Shown here one piece after another: positions 51,127 through 60,234 of a stretch of DNA of 64,000 bases. This DNA is from Actinomyces marseillensis (GTDB lineage: Bacteria > Actinomycetota > Actinomycetes > Actinomycetales > Actinomycetaceae), in the NCBI RefSeq assembly GCF_900155605.1, contig NZ_LT707420.1, forward strand, positions 1,391,363-1,455,362, read 5' to 3'. The translations under genes were made by a program, and so were the position numbers. The notes under the pieces were generated by a model. The model was not told where the DNA came from and searched no databases. It was given only the letters and a program-made list of their open reading frames with translations. How positions within the stretch are numbered: the stretch's first letter is position 1; each line of letters begins with the position of its first letter.

Positions 51127-53919
51127 TTATGAGGCGATTCTACCGCCCTCAAAGTATTGAACTCTACTACCTCCGGACCAGAATTCATCACTGGTGGGAT
51201 AGCCGTAGCCTCCGCGTTCGTATCCACTGCGACCGTAGGCCTCGAAGATGTGTCCACGTACAAAGTGCGAACCGGTAGTAGGTGACCAGTAGGCGGTTCC
51301 CTTGTCAAAGAGTTGAAATACTCCTTTACCGGAGTTTGTCTCAGCACTCCTTGTAACGCCCAATACTTTCGCGCCTCCGAGGTCTCGGTAGGCGTTTGCA
51401 ATGCCGGTGCCGTAACGCAAGACGTAAGTTCCTGAATCCGAAGACCAGGTAATTACTCCACCTTCGAATTCTTGCGCGCGTCCGGATCCCGCGGAGTATT
51501 CATCGCTCAGCGGGTAGCCAAGGAACCCTCGCTCGTATCCGGATGCACCATAGGCACCAAAGATTCCATTACGCACGAAGTGCGTTCCTCCCTCGGCGGT
51601 CCAATACGCAGTTCCATACTCGAACACCTGGAAGACGCCTTTCCCGGAAGGCGTTTCAGCCGTAGTTGGCAGGCCAACGACTTGTGCCCCTCCGAGGTCT
51701 CGGTAGGCGTTTGCAATCCCGGTGCCGTAGCGCAGAACGTACGTACCGGAGTTCGAGGTGGTGATCACTCCACCTTCGAATTCTTGCGCGCGCCCCGAGG
51801 CAACTGCGTATTCATCGCTGGTGGGGTATCCCAAACTTCCGCGTTCATACCCAGCCGGACCGTATTTTTCGAAGATACGGCCTCGCACGAAGTGCGTTCC
51901 ATGCGCCGCCGTCCAGTAGGCGGTCCCCTTTTCGAAGACTTGGAAAACACCGCTACCAGAACGAGTCTCATTGGACGTCGCAGCACCCAGTACCTTCGCG
52001 CCACCTAATTCTCTAAAAGCATTAGCAATGCCAGTGCCATAGCGAAGCGTATGGCTACCGGAATTTTGGGTCCACGTGATTGTTCCGCCTTGGAATTCTT
52101 GCGCGCGTCCAGAGCCCGCAGAGTATTCGTTGCTTGTTGGGAACTTTAAGACGCCTCGCTCATAGCGCTGGTTACCGTATTCGACGAAAATCTTCCCGCC
52201 AACAAAGTGCGCATCGGTCTGCGCAGTCCAGTACGCGGTCCCGCGATCGAAGAGTTGGTAGACACCAGGAGCACTTGCTTCCTCATTCGATTTGGGATTG
52301 CCCATGAGCGACTTGCTGTCATTCCATAGCCCCCAGATCGCGCCCTTCACGGTGTAGGAAGCCGGACGATTATTCGCCGCCGAGGCCGATTGGGAATCCT
52401 GCGCACCATTCTGCGCGATCTGACGAATTGTTGGAAGCTTCGAGTATCCGGCATCTCCCGGGCAACTCGTCGGGTAAGTGTCTCGGTGGCCGGAGATACG
52501 GGCAAGATTGATGTAGGTGCCGGCCCGATATTTAGGGTTGGATCCCTTAGGTCTAAAGCCTGCAGATTCGGACATATTTGTCACTCCTGCACGCCTGAGC
52601 TGCCATCCTGCAAGAGCACCGACAGTATTGAGGGTTGCCTGAGACGGCGCCTCGGATTGATAGGTTCCCATCATCGAGATCCCCATCGTCCCGGAGTTAA
52701 AGCCCTGATCGTGGGCACCAGCGACCATCTTGCCGGCCGGTGAGGAGAGCGTCCCTTTTCGTCCCTCGAAGGCGCGTCCCCACTTATCGACGAGGAAGTT
52801 ATACCCGATATCTCCCCAATCCAAGGTGACCGCATGATAGTGATAGATCCCGCGAACAATCGATGCTGATTGGTCCATTGTGTAGTTGTTCGTCCCCGCG
52901 GTGTGGTGAACAACAACATGACTTGCCGTGAAGTACTCCGGATCCCAGTCAAGGTAGGACTCATCTGCTCCCCAACCGCTCCTGTTGGTTACAGCGACCG
53001 GCAGCCCATTGGGCTGAACAGTTGCGGGGAAAGCGCGAGCAAGTTTCGTTCCGTTAAGCCCACGAGCCTGACCGGAACCTACGCCGGAGGTGATCACGCC
53101 AGAGCGTGCATTATCAGTCTCGACTGCCTCTTGATCGACATCGGTGTCCTGGGCAGAAAATTCTGCCTCTTCCCCTTCGCCACTTTGAGCAGCGGAAGAA
53201 GACTCTATCTGAGAGGCAAAGCTCGGCGAGTTCTCTTGAACAGAGTCTTGGTTGAGATCGGTATTCGCGGCCGGGACCGAGTCAAGATCATTCTCGCTCA
53301 AAACGGTTTCGCCTTGAGGATTTTCGGGAACCATTGCGACTTCGAGGTCCGAAGGAAGGTCAGATTCCTTTCCAGTGACGCGAACCTGAATCGCGTCGGC
53401 ACCGGCGGTCACAAAGGGATCAGTTCCTCCGCGCACATTATGTCCGTCAGCGCGGTCTTTACCTGCGCCACCATCGCCATCAGTGAGGTACCACTGGCTC
53501 CATTCGCCCCTCTCGCGCACGCGGATGTAAATCTGGGTGCCTGAGGCAAGGCTGTCTTTCCCACTCCATGACAAACCCGTGACCAAAAATGGATCAACGC
53601 TCAAGGGCTGCGTCAAAATTGCGGCATCTTGGCTTGGATCGAAGCTGCTTGTCCCCTGGCCTTGCAAAGTTGCGCGAGAAATCCGCGTTAGCGCGTGTCC
53701 ACTTCCGATGTTGACCGTCTCGAGGCCGGCTTGCGCAAGCTGCGTGGGTTCGCCTTTGGCGCGGGTCAAAATGATCTTTTGGACCGGACGTTCCTGCCCA
53801 GACGAGGCCGCGGCCTGACTTGCCGCTTGCGCGCTACTTTGGGGGGCTGCAGTAGCTGCCGCTTGTGGAACTACCAAGCTTGCGAAGGCGATGCCCGCCG
53901 CAAGAGAAACTAATCGCAT
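51127..53919 (-). CDS. Secreted N-acetylmuramoyl-L-alanine amidase with LGFP repeats
   Basis: A 930-residue secreted protein. Signal peptide residues ~1-25; then a disordered Ser/Glu-rich stretch to ~310; then an Amidase_2/PGRP domain (residues ~320-500) with zinc ligands in VVHHTAG, GHRDTYP and TSCPG; then four ~105-residue LGFP-type repeats to the end (GTAYWT...HFVRG...LGYPTSDEY). It should cleave MurNAc-L-Ala bonds, with the repeats binding the wall. Similar corynebacterial enzymes are cell-separation or surface hydrolases. A TATAGT -10 lies at 53962-53967. Confidence 0.93.
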   Translation of the reverse strand: MRLVSLAAGIAFASLVVPQAAATAAPQSSAQAASQAAASSGQERPVQKIILTRAKGEPTQLAQAGLETVNIGSGHALTRISRATLQGQGTSSFDPSQDAAILTQPLSVDPFLVTGLSWSGKDSLASGTQIYIRVRERGEWSQWYLTDGDGGAGKDRADGHNVRGGTDPFVTAGADAIQVRVTGKESDLPSDLEVAMVPENPQGETVLSENDLDSVPAANTDLNQDSVQENSPSFASQIESSSAAQSGEGEEAEFSAQDTDVDQEAVETDNARSGVITSGVGSGQARGLNGTKLARAFPATVQPNGLPVAVTNRSGWGADESYLDWDPEYFTASHVVVHHTAGTNNYTMDQSASIVRGIYHYHAVTLDWGDIGYNFLVDKWGRAFEGRKGTLSSPAGKMVAGAHDQGFNSGTMGISMMGTYQSEAPSQATLNTVGALAGWQLRRAGVTNMSESAGFRPKGSNPKYRAGTYINLARISGHRDTYPTSCPGDAGYSKLPTIRQIAQNGAQDSQSASAANNRPASYTVKGAIWGLWNDSKSLMGNPKSNEEASAPGVYQLFDRGTAYWTAQTDAHFVGGKIFVEYGNQRYERGVLKFPTSNEYSAGSGRAQEFQGGTITWTQNSGSHTLRYGTGIANAFRELGGAKVLGAATSNETRSGSGVFQVFEKGTAYWTAAHGTHFVRGRIFEKYGPAGYERGSLGYPTSDEYAVASGRAQEFEGGVITTSNSGTYVLRYGTGIANAYRDLGGAQVVGLPTTAETPSGKGVFQVFEYGTAYWTAEGGTHFVRNGIFGAYGASGYERGFLGYPLSDEYSAGSGRAQEFEGGVITWSSDSGTYVLRYGTGIANAYRDLGGAKVLGVTRSAETNSGKGVFQLFDKGTAYWSPTTGSHFVRGHIFEAYGRSGYERGGYGYPTSDEFWSGGSRVQYFEGGRIAS
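51180..52330 (-). repeat. LGFP repeat region of the amidase
   Basis: The repeats recur with a period of 312-315 bases (104-105 codons). The block CTTGCGCGCG within TTCGAATTCTTGCGCGCG-like segments occurs at 51461, 51773 and 52088, in part identical at DNA level. Confidence 0.85.
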
Positions 53920-53946
53920 CGAAAAACTCCGTCAGTGATGATGGTT

Positions 53947-53979
53947 TGTCACTTTCGTAACACTATACACATCTGTCAC
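53947..53979 (-). promoter_or_regulatory. Promoter region of the amidase with repeated TGTCAC-like motifs
   Basis: TATAGT on the minus strand at 53962-53967 is a good -10. TGTCAC occurs at 53947-53952 and 53974-53979, with GTAACA at 53957-53962. A two-component regulator such as MtrA is possible but not shown. Confidence 0.4.
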
Positions 53980-54038
53980 ATGAACAACAGTAATTAGTGG
54001 AAGGCCTCACACGATGCGAGCAGCTATTTATGTGGAAA

Positions 54039-56633
54039 TCAAATTCTTGTCATTCGCATCGCTCCTGCAGACCCGAGCAGTAGTAGGCCAACGAGGAGAT
54101 AGGGCAGAATTCCCCATCCACCGGTATAGGGCAAGTGGCCCACTTCAAGATCAAACACCTGAATAGCGGGGTGTTGTGTGGCGAAACCATCAGAAGACGA
54201 GATGACCGTGATTGACATACCCCGCTGCTCAACTGGGTCGAGAAGCTCGATGATCGTTGGCCTCATCGCTGAACTTTCATCCACCTTAAGCCGGAACTTT
54301 ACCGCACGGGCGAGGAGGTTATGTCCAGCCGGCGCACGTGTTTCAACAAGCCAATAGTCCTTTCCGATCTCGAGAGCGCTCGATTCAAATTCACTCTTCC
54401 GTCCGCTCGGATCACTGAGAACACTTACCGGTGTGAGCGTGCCGTTCGCGGTGACAGGATCGGTATCGTAGATTGCGAATTCTGCCCCGGGAAGAGGATA
54501 AGAACCGTCGGGATTTGCCTGTCCCTGCGCTTGAGTCCCGACCTTCGTCACGCGAATTGGTCTTAAGCGTGCGGGACCACAGTCAATATTGTTCTTCTCT
54601 CCGTCCGCATCATAGCCAGGATCCGTGCTCACCTGATTCCACAGACCTCGTCCGCGAACCCACGTGCCATCGACATGGCGTTCACACTCGAGGTTTTGCT
54701 CGGAGTATCCAGATACAGCAGGATTCCGATGGACATTGAAGCGGATATAGAAGGTGGTTGTTTGGCCAGGGGCGAGCTCCAGGCCCTCAGTCAGGAGATA
54801 ACTTCCCTGATCGAGGGTTGCCGCTGGCGCGGTACTAAGCTCGTCGAGCTTTGCAGCGATGTGCGCCGAGGTGATCTCAAGTCCTGAGGCAAATCCGGGA
54901 GCATCACGAAGCGGTCCGGTTGAGCCAGATAGAGTGCCTTCATTTTTCGCTTGAATCGCGAAGGTAACCGTGAAGTCATCCCCCGCTGACATTCCACCGT
55001 TATCCACCAGTGTTTTTTGAACGGAGATCTTAGGCTGAGTGTATTCGTTCACGAAAGTACACGTTATAGGTACAGCTTCGGGCGAACGTGCTGCTTGGAC
55101 TTGGCCGAAATCAATACCACCGCTGTCAGGATCTATTGTCGCTTGAACTTCTTCCCTAAGCCCATTTAGACATTTGACGCTCGTGTTTTCCCAGCGTCCT
55201 TGAGTTGCGCCTTCTCCTACTTTCCACGGCCCTTTAAAACCAGGTTGTCCGAAATTTGGTGCTGGCCGTCCAGGTAGGGTTGGACCGCCTTCTGCAATGA
55301 CAAACTGACTATTACCCACAGTGAAGGCGTAATACTCACTCGAATAAACTGTCCCTGTCGCGCCAAAGGCGGTTGGGGTCAACGGTTGATCAGAAAAAGT
55401 TCCCCAATCGATAAAAGAACTGACGTTTGGCACGATATCTGTGCGTGGAGTTGCGTTAGCCTTTCCAGTCCAATCGCCATAGCCGACAGTCGTAAATGAA
55501 AATGCAGGAATATTCGAGCTGTGTAAAGAAGGATCGCTTGTCACAGTCTTTGCGATCCTCACGTAGCGCTCTTGGCTAAAAGACCCGTAGAGACATCCAA
55601 AAGAGCTCTGGTTCTCCTTTGTCTTGAATACGTTGACTCTTTGAGCTCCCTCTGGGACCTGAGCGGGACAATTCCCATCTGCGGAAGGGACAAATCCGAA
55701 GAGGACCAAGCGATAGCTCATCCCGTCAATCTGGACGCTCGTAGACGATGTGGTCTTCGTAATGGTCAAGATGTCATCAGAATCTGGGGTCTGATCGGGA
55801 ACACCCGCAGATTCGGGGTAATTCGCTGGGTAGTTGGTGTAGATATCTCGGTCGCCATTTCCTTCACCCACGTAGCGATAGCAGTTGATACCGCCGCCGC
55901 GTGAATAGGCGTGGTAACGAGCATTCCAAGGACAGGAATAACCCCGCCGCTGCACGCTGTCGAAAACGTAGGGGCCTCCCCTTCTGCTGACGGCGGTGGT
56001 CTGAGTGTCATTGTCCGTTTCAAACTGATCAAATGGGAAGGACTCTTTTAAATCTCCAATTTGAATGTCGAAGCTCGAGTGAACCCAATGCACGTAGGAC
56101 ATGATCGGGAAGTTGTTGTGGCGAACGGTACCAATCAAGAAGGGAGTGTTTGCTTTCACAGTGCCCGGGTCATTGGGTTTATAACCCAGGGCAGAGGTAT
56201 CTGAAACCGAGATCACCCCGCGGTCACGTTGATCATAGTAGGGAATACCGCGCGAGAAATACGACCAATAATCGTTTTGTGCGACCTCAGGTGTCAGCCA
56301 ACGCGGTTCGACTCCTCGACGATGACGTGCCGAATACTCATTTGGGTCTGCAGAGTTAAAGGGTTCTTTCCCTCGAATAATTCCGGAGTAGGCGGTGTCA
56401 TAGACTTCCGTCTTTCGGTCAGTACCAGAATCATTAATGACGCTGACGCCGATTCGACCTTTAATGTCTGAGAAGCTCAATGTTCCTGTACCAGGAATTT
56501 CTTTATTCCCATCGGCCTGCGCCGCAGGAGCAAGCTGGAAGAAGCAGCTTAATGCCAGGACGAGGACTGAGTTTATGACGAGGAATCGGAGACGAGGTCT
56601 CCGGCTACTGAAAGCTCCGTGTTGCATTCCCAT
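54039..56633 (-). CDS. LPxTG-anchored surface protein with SpaA-like domain
   Basis: An 864-residue exported protein. Signal peptide residues ~15-41 (VLALSCFFQLAPAAQA). The ~450-residue N-terminal region is not recognised and contains several cysteines (SCPWN, NCYRY, NCPAQ, FGCLYG). Then come Ig-like adhesive domains (ISVQKTLVDNGGMSAGDDF) and a SpaA-like prealbumin domain (LPGAEFAIYD...YWLVETRAPAGH). The sorting signal LPYTGG, a hydrophobic segment and a short basic tail end the protein. Sortase would fix it to peptidoglycan; no sortase gene lies nearby. A role in adhesion is inferred. Confidence 0.88.
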   Translation of the reverse strand: MGMQHGAFSSRRPRLRFLVINSVLVLALSCFFQLAPAAQADGNKEIPGTGTLSFSDIKGRIGVSVINDSGTDRKTEVYDTAYSGIIRGKEPFNSADPNEYSARHRRGVEPRWLTPEVAQNDYWSYFSRGIPYYDQRDRGVISVSDTSALGYKPNDPGTVKANTPFLIGTVRHNNFPIMSYVHWVHSSFDIQIGDLKESFPFDQFETDNDTQTTAVSRRGGPYVFDSVQRRGYSCPWNARYHAYSRGGGINCYRYVGEGNGDRDIYTNYPANYPESAGVPDQTPDSDDILTITKTTSSTSVQIDGMSYRLVLFGFVPSADGNCPAQVPEGAQRVNVFKTKENQSSFGCLYGSFSQERYVRIAKTVTSDPSLHSSNIPAFSFTTVGYGDWTGKANATPRTDIVPNVSSFIDWGTFSDQPLTPTAFGATGTVYSSEYYAFTVGNSQFVIAEGGPTLPGRPAPNFGQPGFKGPWKVGEGATQGRWENTSVKCLNGLREEVQATIDPDSGGIDFGQVQAARSPEAVPITCTFVNEYTQPKISVQKTLVDNGGMSAGDDFTVTFAIQAKNEGTLSGSTGPLRDAPGFASGLEITSAHIAAKLDELSTAPAATLDQGSYLLTEGLELAPGQTTTFYIRFNVHRNPAVSGYSEQNLECERHVDGTWVRGRGLWNQVSTDPGYDADGEKNNIDCGPARLRPIRVTKVGTQAQGQANPDGSYPLPGAEFAIYDTDPVTANGTLTPVSVLSDPSGRKSEFESSALEIGKDYWLVETRAPAGHNLLARAVKFRLKVDESSAMRPTIIELLDPVEQRGMSITVISSSDGFATQHPAIQVFDLEVGHLPYTGGWGILPYLLVGLLLLGSAGAMRMTRI

Positions 56634-56639
56634 TGATAC

Positions 56640-56850
56640 GCCTTAATAACAGTGAGAACCCTTTCAGGAAACTATATCCTTAAACGATTGAAAAATACAG
56701 GATTTTGAGCAACTGTTTAGCTAACATTCAGATAGTGACGCTTATCTGAAAAACTGTATATATTTTCATGCAAAAACTATAAGAACACGTTGCTGCAGCA
56801 ATATTTCTCGCGCTCGCACGTAAAGCGCATGCGAAGCAAACACCAACAAA
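56640..56850. other. AT-rich promoter region of the surface protein gene with inverted repeat
   Basis: No gene. A TATAGT -10 hexamer for the surface protein lies at 56671-56676 (minus strand). An 8-base inverted repeat, TTCAGATA at 56727-56734 and TATCTGAA at 56743-56750 with an 8-base spacer, lies further upstream and could be an operator. Confidence 0.4.
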
Positions 56851-56881
56851 TAAAAAATCAGGACCGATGACTCGGTCCTGA
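56850..56881 (-). terminator. Rho-independent terminator of tRNA-Pro
   Basis: A perfect 10-bp stem (56858-56867 with 56872-56881), followed on the minus strand by TTTTTTATTTG. Confidence 0.9.
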
Positions 56882-56887
56882 TCACTG

Positions 56888-56961
<74 letters not shown>

Positions 56962-57042
56962 TTTTAATCACCTGTATTTCGGCGACTCGGATAGTCTAGC
57001 CCAACTCGCCTCAAAAACTCCAATCGAGTACAGCGACCCCCG

Positions 57043-57765
57043 TCACATTCGCGAGTGAGCCACGCCAGAATCTGCTGGGACTAAGGCAAGAACAGCTTCC
57101 AAAACTCCCTCGATATCAAGCTCTGAGGTATCGACTAATTCGATTCCGGGACCGGGAGTGAGAAACTCACTGACCGTTGAATCAGATGCGTCGCGGTCCA
57201 CAATCTGCGCGCGTACCTTGGCCAAGCTTTCAGCGCTGTCATCACCAAAAAGTTCACGCGCGCGCCGTTTCATCCGGGCAAGAGGCGACGCCACAAGCAG
57301 AACTCGTAGATCAGCCTCGGGATAGACCACCGTCGTAATATCCCGCCCCTCAGCAACCATGCCCGAGCCGTCGGCGCTAGCCTCGGCCATACGCTTACGT
57401 TGCTGCTCGGCCATCCACGCGCGCACAAGAAGATTAACCGCAATCTTGGGTACGGCCTCGGCAATTCGAGGGGTACGGATCAGCGAGGTCACTTCCCTCT
57501 CACCCACGTAGAAGTGAGGATTCACAGGGTTTGAATCAGCGCTCAAATGCAGACTTGGCAAGAGTCCAGCAACCGCCTCGTGATCATCAAGATCAACTCC
57601 AGCCTCCAGGGCCACCAGCGTGAGGGAACGATACATTGCGCCCGTATCCAAATAGCCAATCCCGAGGCGCTCGGCAAGAAGCTTGGCGATCGTCGACTTC
57701 CCTGAACCTGCAGGACCGTCAATCGCGATCGTTAAGCCGTGGCGACGAGGTGTACTTTCCATCAT
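57043..57765 (-). CDS. cmk: Cytidylate kinase
   Basis: A 240-residue enzyme phosphorylating CMP and dCMP. The P-loop is [24 protein letters not shown] and [17 protein letters not shown] are the substrate-binding motifs. Start ATG 57765 abuts the tyrA stop. der, normally next to cmk, has moved 6.5 kb away and faces the other way. Confidence 0.95.
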   Translation of the reverse strand: MMESTPRRHGLTIAIDGPAGSGKSTIAKLLAERLGIGYLDTGAMYRSLTLVALEAGVDLDDHEAVAGLLPSLHLSADSNPVNPHFYVGEREVTSLIRTPRIAEAVPKIAVNLLVRAWMAEQQRKRMAEASADGSGMVAEGRDITTVVYPEADLRVLLVASPLARMKRRARELFGDDSAESLAKVRAQIVDRDASDSTVSEFLTPGPGIELVDTSELDIEGVLEAVLALVPADSGVAHSRM

Positions 57766-58910
57766 TAGTCTCCGCTTCCTGTATTCCAGCCTCGTTCTTC
57801 AAGCTGTTTCACCGTTGAAGCAAGGATTGATGGGTCAAGACTGATCCTTGCGACACCCATCTGAGCTCCAGCGGAGTGCTCCAAAGAAAGGTCTTCGATA
57901 TTGACGCCAATCTCGCCGAGTTCTGTGAACAATCGACCAAGTGAACCAGCGGTATCAGGGACAAAAACGTCAAGCACCGCATAACGGGTTGGAGCGCCAC
58001 CGTGCTTGCCGGGAATTCGCGCAACTCCCCTGTTCCCCAGGTCCATGACCCGATGAACTGCGCCGACGCTCCCCCCTTCGAGGGGACCCCGCTGGGCCGC
58101 CGCATCGAGATGTTCAATGAGGTCATCAAGATCCCCGCGAATTTCACGAAGAACCTCAACGACAGGCCCGGCATTTCCGGCCAAAATTGCCGTCCAGAGT
58201 CGAGGATCAGAAGCCGCAATGCGCGTCGTATCACGAAGTCCCTGGCCAGACAGCGAAAGCGCAGACAGCGGCGCATCAACCAAACGGGCGGCGAGCATCG
58301 AGGAAACAAGCTGGGGAACGTGTGAGATTAAGGCGACCGACTGGTCATGAGTACGAGCATCCATCTCGATCGGGAAAGCTCCAAGATCAACGGCAAGCGA
58401 GCGGATCTCCATGACAGCGTCGGGAGTTGAGTAACGATTAGGAACAATCACCCACGGACGCCCGTAGAACAGGTCAGCATCAGCCGCCCCAGCCCCGCTT
58501 CTTTCCCGCCCCGCCATCGGATGGGAACCCACATACCGACTGGGAATATCCGCACCGCGCCGCTTGGCCTCGTCAAAAACTCCGTCGCAGACAGCGGACT
58601 TCACAGAGGCAACATCGGTAACCACTGCCTGCGGATAGCGAAGCAAGGCATCAACAACGCAGACATCGGCGACATCAGGGGGCGTCGATACAATGACGAG
58701 GCGCGGAGAACACGGATCGTCTAGGGCGATCAAAGTACCCGCACCTAGGTCTTGCGCAAGTCTTCCAGCAGTTGGTGAAGCATCCCGAAGGTATACCTCA
58801 ACTCCCCCACTGCGAAGCGCCAAGGCTATCGACGTACCCAACAGCCCCGTTCCAATAATGAGAACAGGCCCCTGTGTCGCTAAAGTGCGCTCCGACACTG
58901 TGCTTCTCAC
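57765..58910 (-). CDS. tyrA: Prephenate dehydrogenase with ACT domain
   Basis: A 381-residue enzyme converting prephenate to 4-hydroxyphenylpyruvate for tyrosine synthesis. The NAD site is IIGTGLLGTS; GSHPMAGRERSG contains the catalytic histidine; an ACT domain covers the last ~75 residues (AVLDVFVPDTAGSLGRLF), suggesting feedback by tyrosine. GTG 58910 overlaps the rluB stop. Confidence 0.93.
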   Translation of the reverse strand: MRSTVSERTLATQGPVLIIGTGLLGTSIALALRSGGVEVYLRDASPTAGRLAQDLGAGTLIALDDPCSPRLVIVSTPPDVADVCVVDALLRYPQAVVTDVASVKSAVCDGVFDEAKRRGADIPSRYVGSHPMAGRERSGAGAADADLFYGRPWVIVPNRYSTPDAVMEIRSLAVDLGAFPIEMDARTHDQSVALISHVPQLVSSMLAARLVDAPLSALSLSGQGLRDTTRIAASDPRLWTAILAGNAGPVVEVLREIRGDLDDLIEHLDAAAQRGPLEGGSVGAVHRVMDLGNRGVARIPGKHGGAPTRYAVLDVFVPDTAGSLGRLFTELGEIGVNIEDLSLEHSAGAQMGVARISLDPSILASTVKQLEERGWNTGSGD

Positions 58911-59656
58911 AAACCGACTACATCGTAGAGAGCCGCCAGCTGCGGACCCTTCACTCGGCGCATCGTCCCCGGTTGGAGGTGATCCAGACGGATCGGCCCG
59001 AACTTCGTACGAACCAGTTCGCGAACCGGGTAACCGACCTCGTCCATCAAACGACGAACCAGGCGATTACGACCTTCGTGAACAACGATCTCAACCGTTG
59101 TAATGTCACCGTAGGTTTCCATCGTACGGAAGGAATCCACGGCGATAGGACCATCTTCGAGCTCGATGCCTTCCATCAAACGACGACGAACACCAGCTTT
59201 CACTTCTCCATGAACCCTGGCCACGTAGGTCTTAGGGATTTCGTAGGAAGGATGAGTCAAGCGGTTTGCGAGCTCGCCGTCATTGGTAAGAAGCAGCAGT
59301 CCGGAAGTATCGATATCCAAACGTCCGACATGGTAAAGACGCTCTGGATAGTCGACCAGCAGATCGGCAAGAGTTGGCCGCCCTTCGGGATCCGACATCG
59401 TCGAAACCATTCCAACAGGCTTGTTAACAGCCATCACAATCGGTCGATTTTCTTCAAGAATAATGCGCTTACCGTCGACGTGAATCGCCTGGGTTGCGGG
59501 ATCAACACGCATACCTTGACCGCGCACAACCTTACCGTCAACTTGCACGCGCCCCTGGGCGATCATTTCCTCAGCGGCACGCCGAGAGGCAACCCCCGCA
59601 CGTGAGAGGACCTTTTGCAGGCGAATTCCGTCTTCGCTATAGGATTCGTTTCTCAC
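58907..59656 (-). CDS. rluB: Ribosomal large-subunit pseudouridine synthase B family
   Basis: A 249-residue enzyme with an N-terminal S4 RNA-binding domain (SRAGVASRRAAEEMI) and an RsuA-type catalytic domain whose aspartate is in GRLDIDTSGLLLLTNDG. It probably modifies 23S rRNA. GTG 59656 overlaps the scpB stop by four bases. The specific site is inferred from family. Confidence 0.91.
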   Translation of the reverse strand: MRNESYSEDGIRLQKVLSRAGVASRRAAEEMIAQGRVQVDGKVVRGQGMRVDPATQAIHVDGKRIILEENRPIVMAVNKPVGMVSTMSDPEGRPTLADLLVDYPERLYHVGRLDIDTSGLLLLTNDGELANRLTHPSYEIPKTYVARVHGEVKAGVRRRLMEGIELEDGPIAVDSFRTMETYGDITTVEIVVHEGRNRLVRRLMDEVGYPVRELVRTKFGPIRLDHLQPGTMRRVKGPQLAALYDVVGL

Positions 59657-60234
59657 AGTGTCTCCTCAAGTTCATCCAGCTCATCCGATGCTGGAAGGTA
59701 GGGTGCTAATGGGGCCAACTCGTCAAGGGAATTCATCCCCATCCGTTCAAGAAAAACAGCGGTCGTCGCATACAAGCGAGCTCCCGAAGAAGATTGGCCA
59801 ACTTCTTCGACAAGTTCGCGTGCCAGTAAAGTCCGAACGACTGCGTCAACGTTGACGCCACGAATCTGCGAAATACGCGCTCGTGAAATCGGTTGACGAT
59901 ATGCGATGACTGCAAGTGTCTCTAGTGCTGCCTGAGACAGTTTAGATTGTCCCGCGCCAACAATAAACTGCGACACCAGCGACTCCCAGCGCGCAGAAGA
60001 ATAGATACGCCACCCACCGCCGAAACGTCGGAGCTCGAAACCATGGTCACGGCCACCGTGCGCGCCCGAGTATTCAGCAGCAAGCATGTGGAGAACACTC
60101 TCCATATCCTCGGGGGAAAGATGAAGAACCCTCCCCAATTCTTCGGAGGTAACCGGTTGATCGACGACCATCAAAATTGCTTCCACGGGAGCAAAAAGCA
60201 GCTGCGCTTCTTGTGGGCTAATCGCCTCACTCAT
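59653..60234 (-). CDS. scpB: Segregation and condensation protein B
   Basis: A 193-residue winged-helix protein that dimerises and joins ScpA and SMC in the condensin complex. LAVIAYRQPISRARISQIRGV is split over the conserved core. ATG 60234 overlaps the scpA stop by four bases and is preferred over an upstream ATG at 60279. Confidence 0.92.
   Translation of the reverse strand: MSEAISPQEAQLLFAPVEAILMVVDQPVTSEELGRVLHLSPEDMESVLHMLAAEYSGAHGGRDHGFELRRFGGGWRIYSSARWESLVSQFIVGAGQSKLSQAALETLAVIAYRQPISRARISQIRGVNVDAVVRTLLARELVEEVGQSSSGARLYATTAVFLERMGMNSLDELAPLAPYLPASDELDELEETL

Noticed and set aside
51160..52330. Regular repeats considered as a CRISPR array
   Set aside because: The period is over 300 bases, in frame, and encodes LGFP protein repeats.
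52870..53544. A 224-codon frame on the plus strand
   Set aside because: Antisense to the amidase gene; the minus-strand protein has a signal peptide and conserved zinc ligands.
58874..59605. A 243-codon frame on the plus strand
   Set aside because: Antisense to rluB, which has clear S4 and catalytic motifs.
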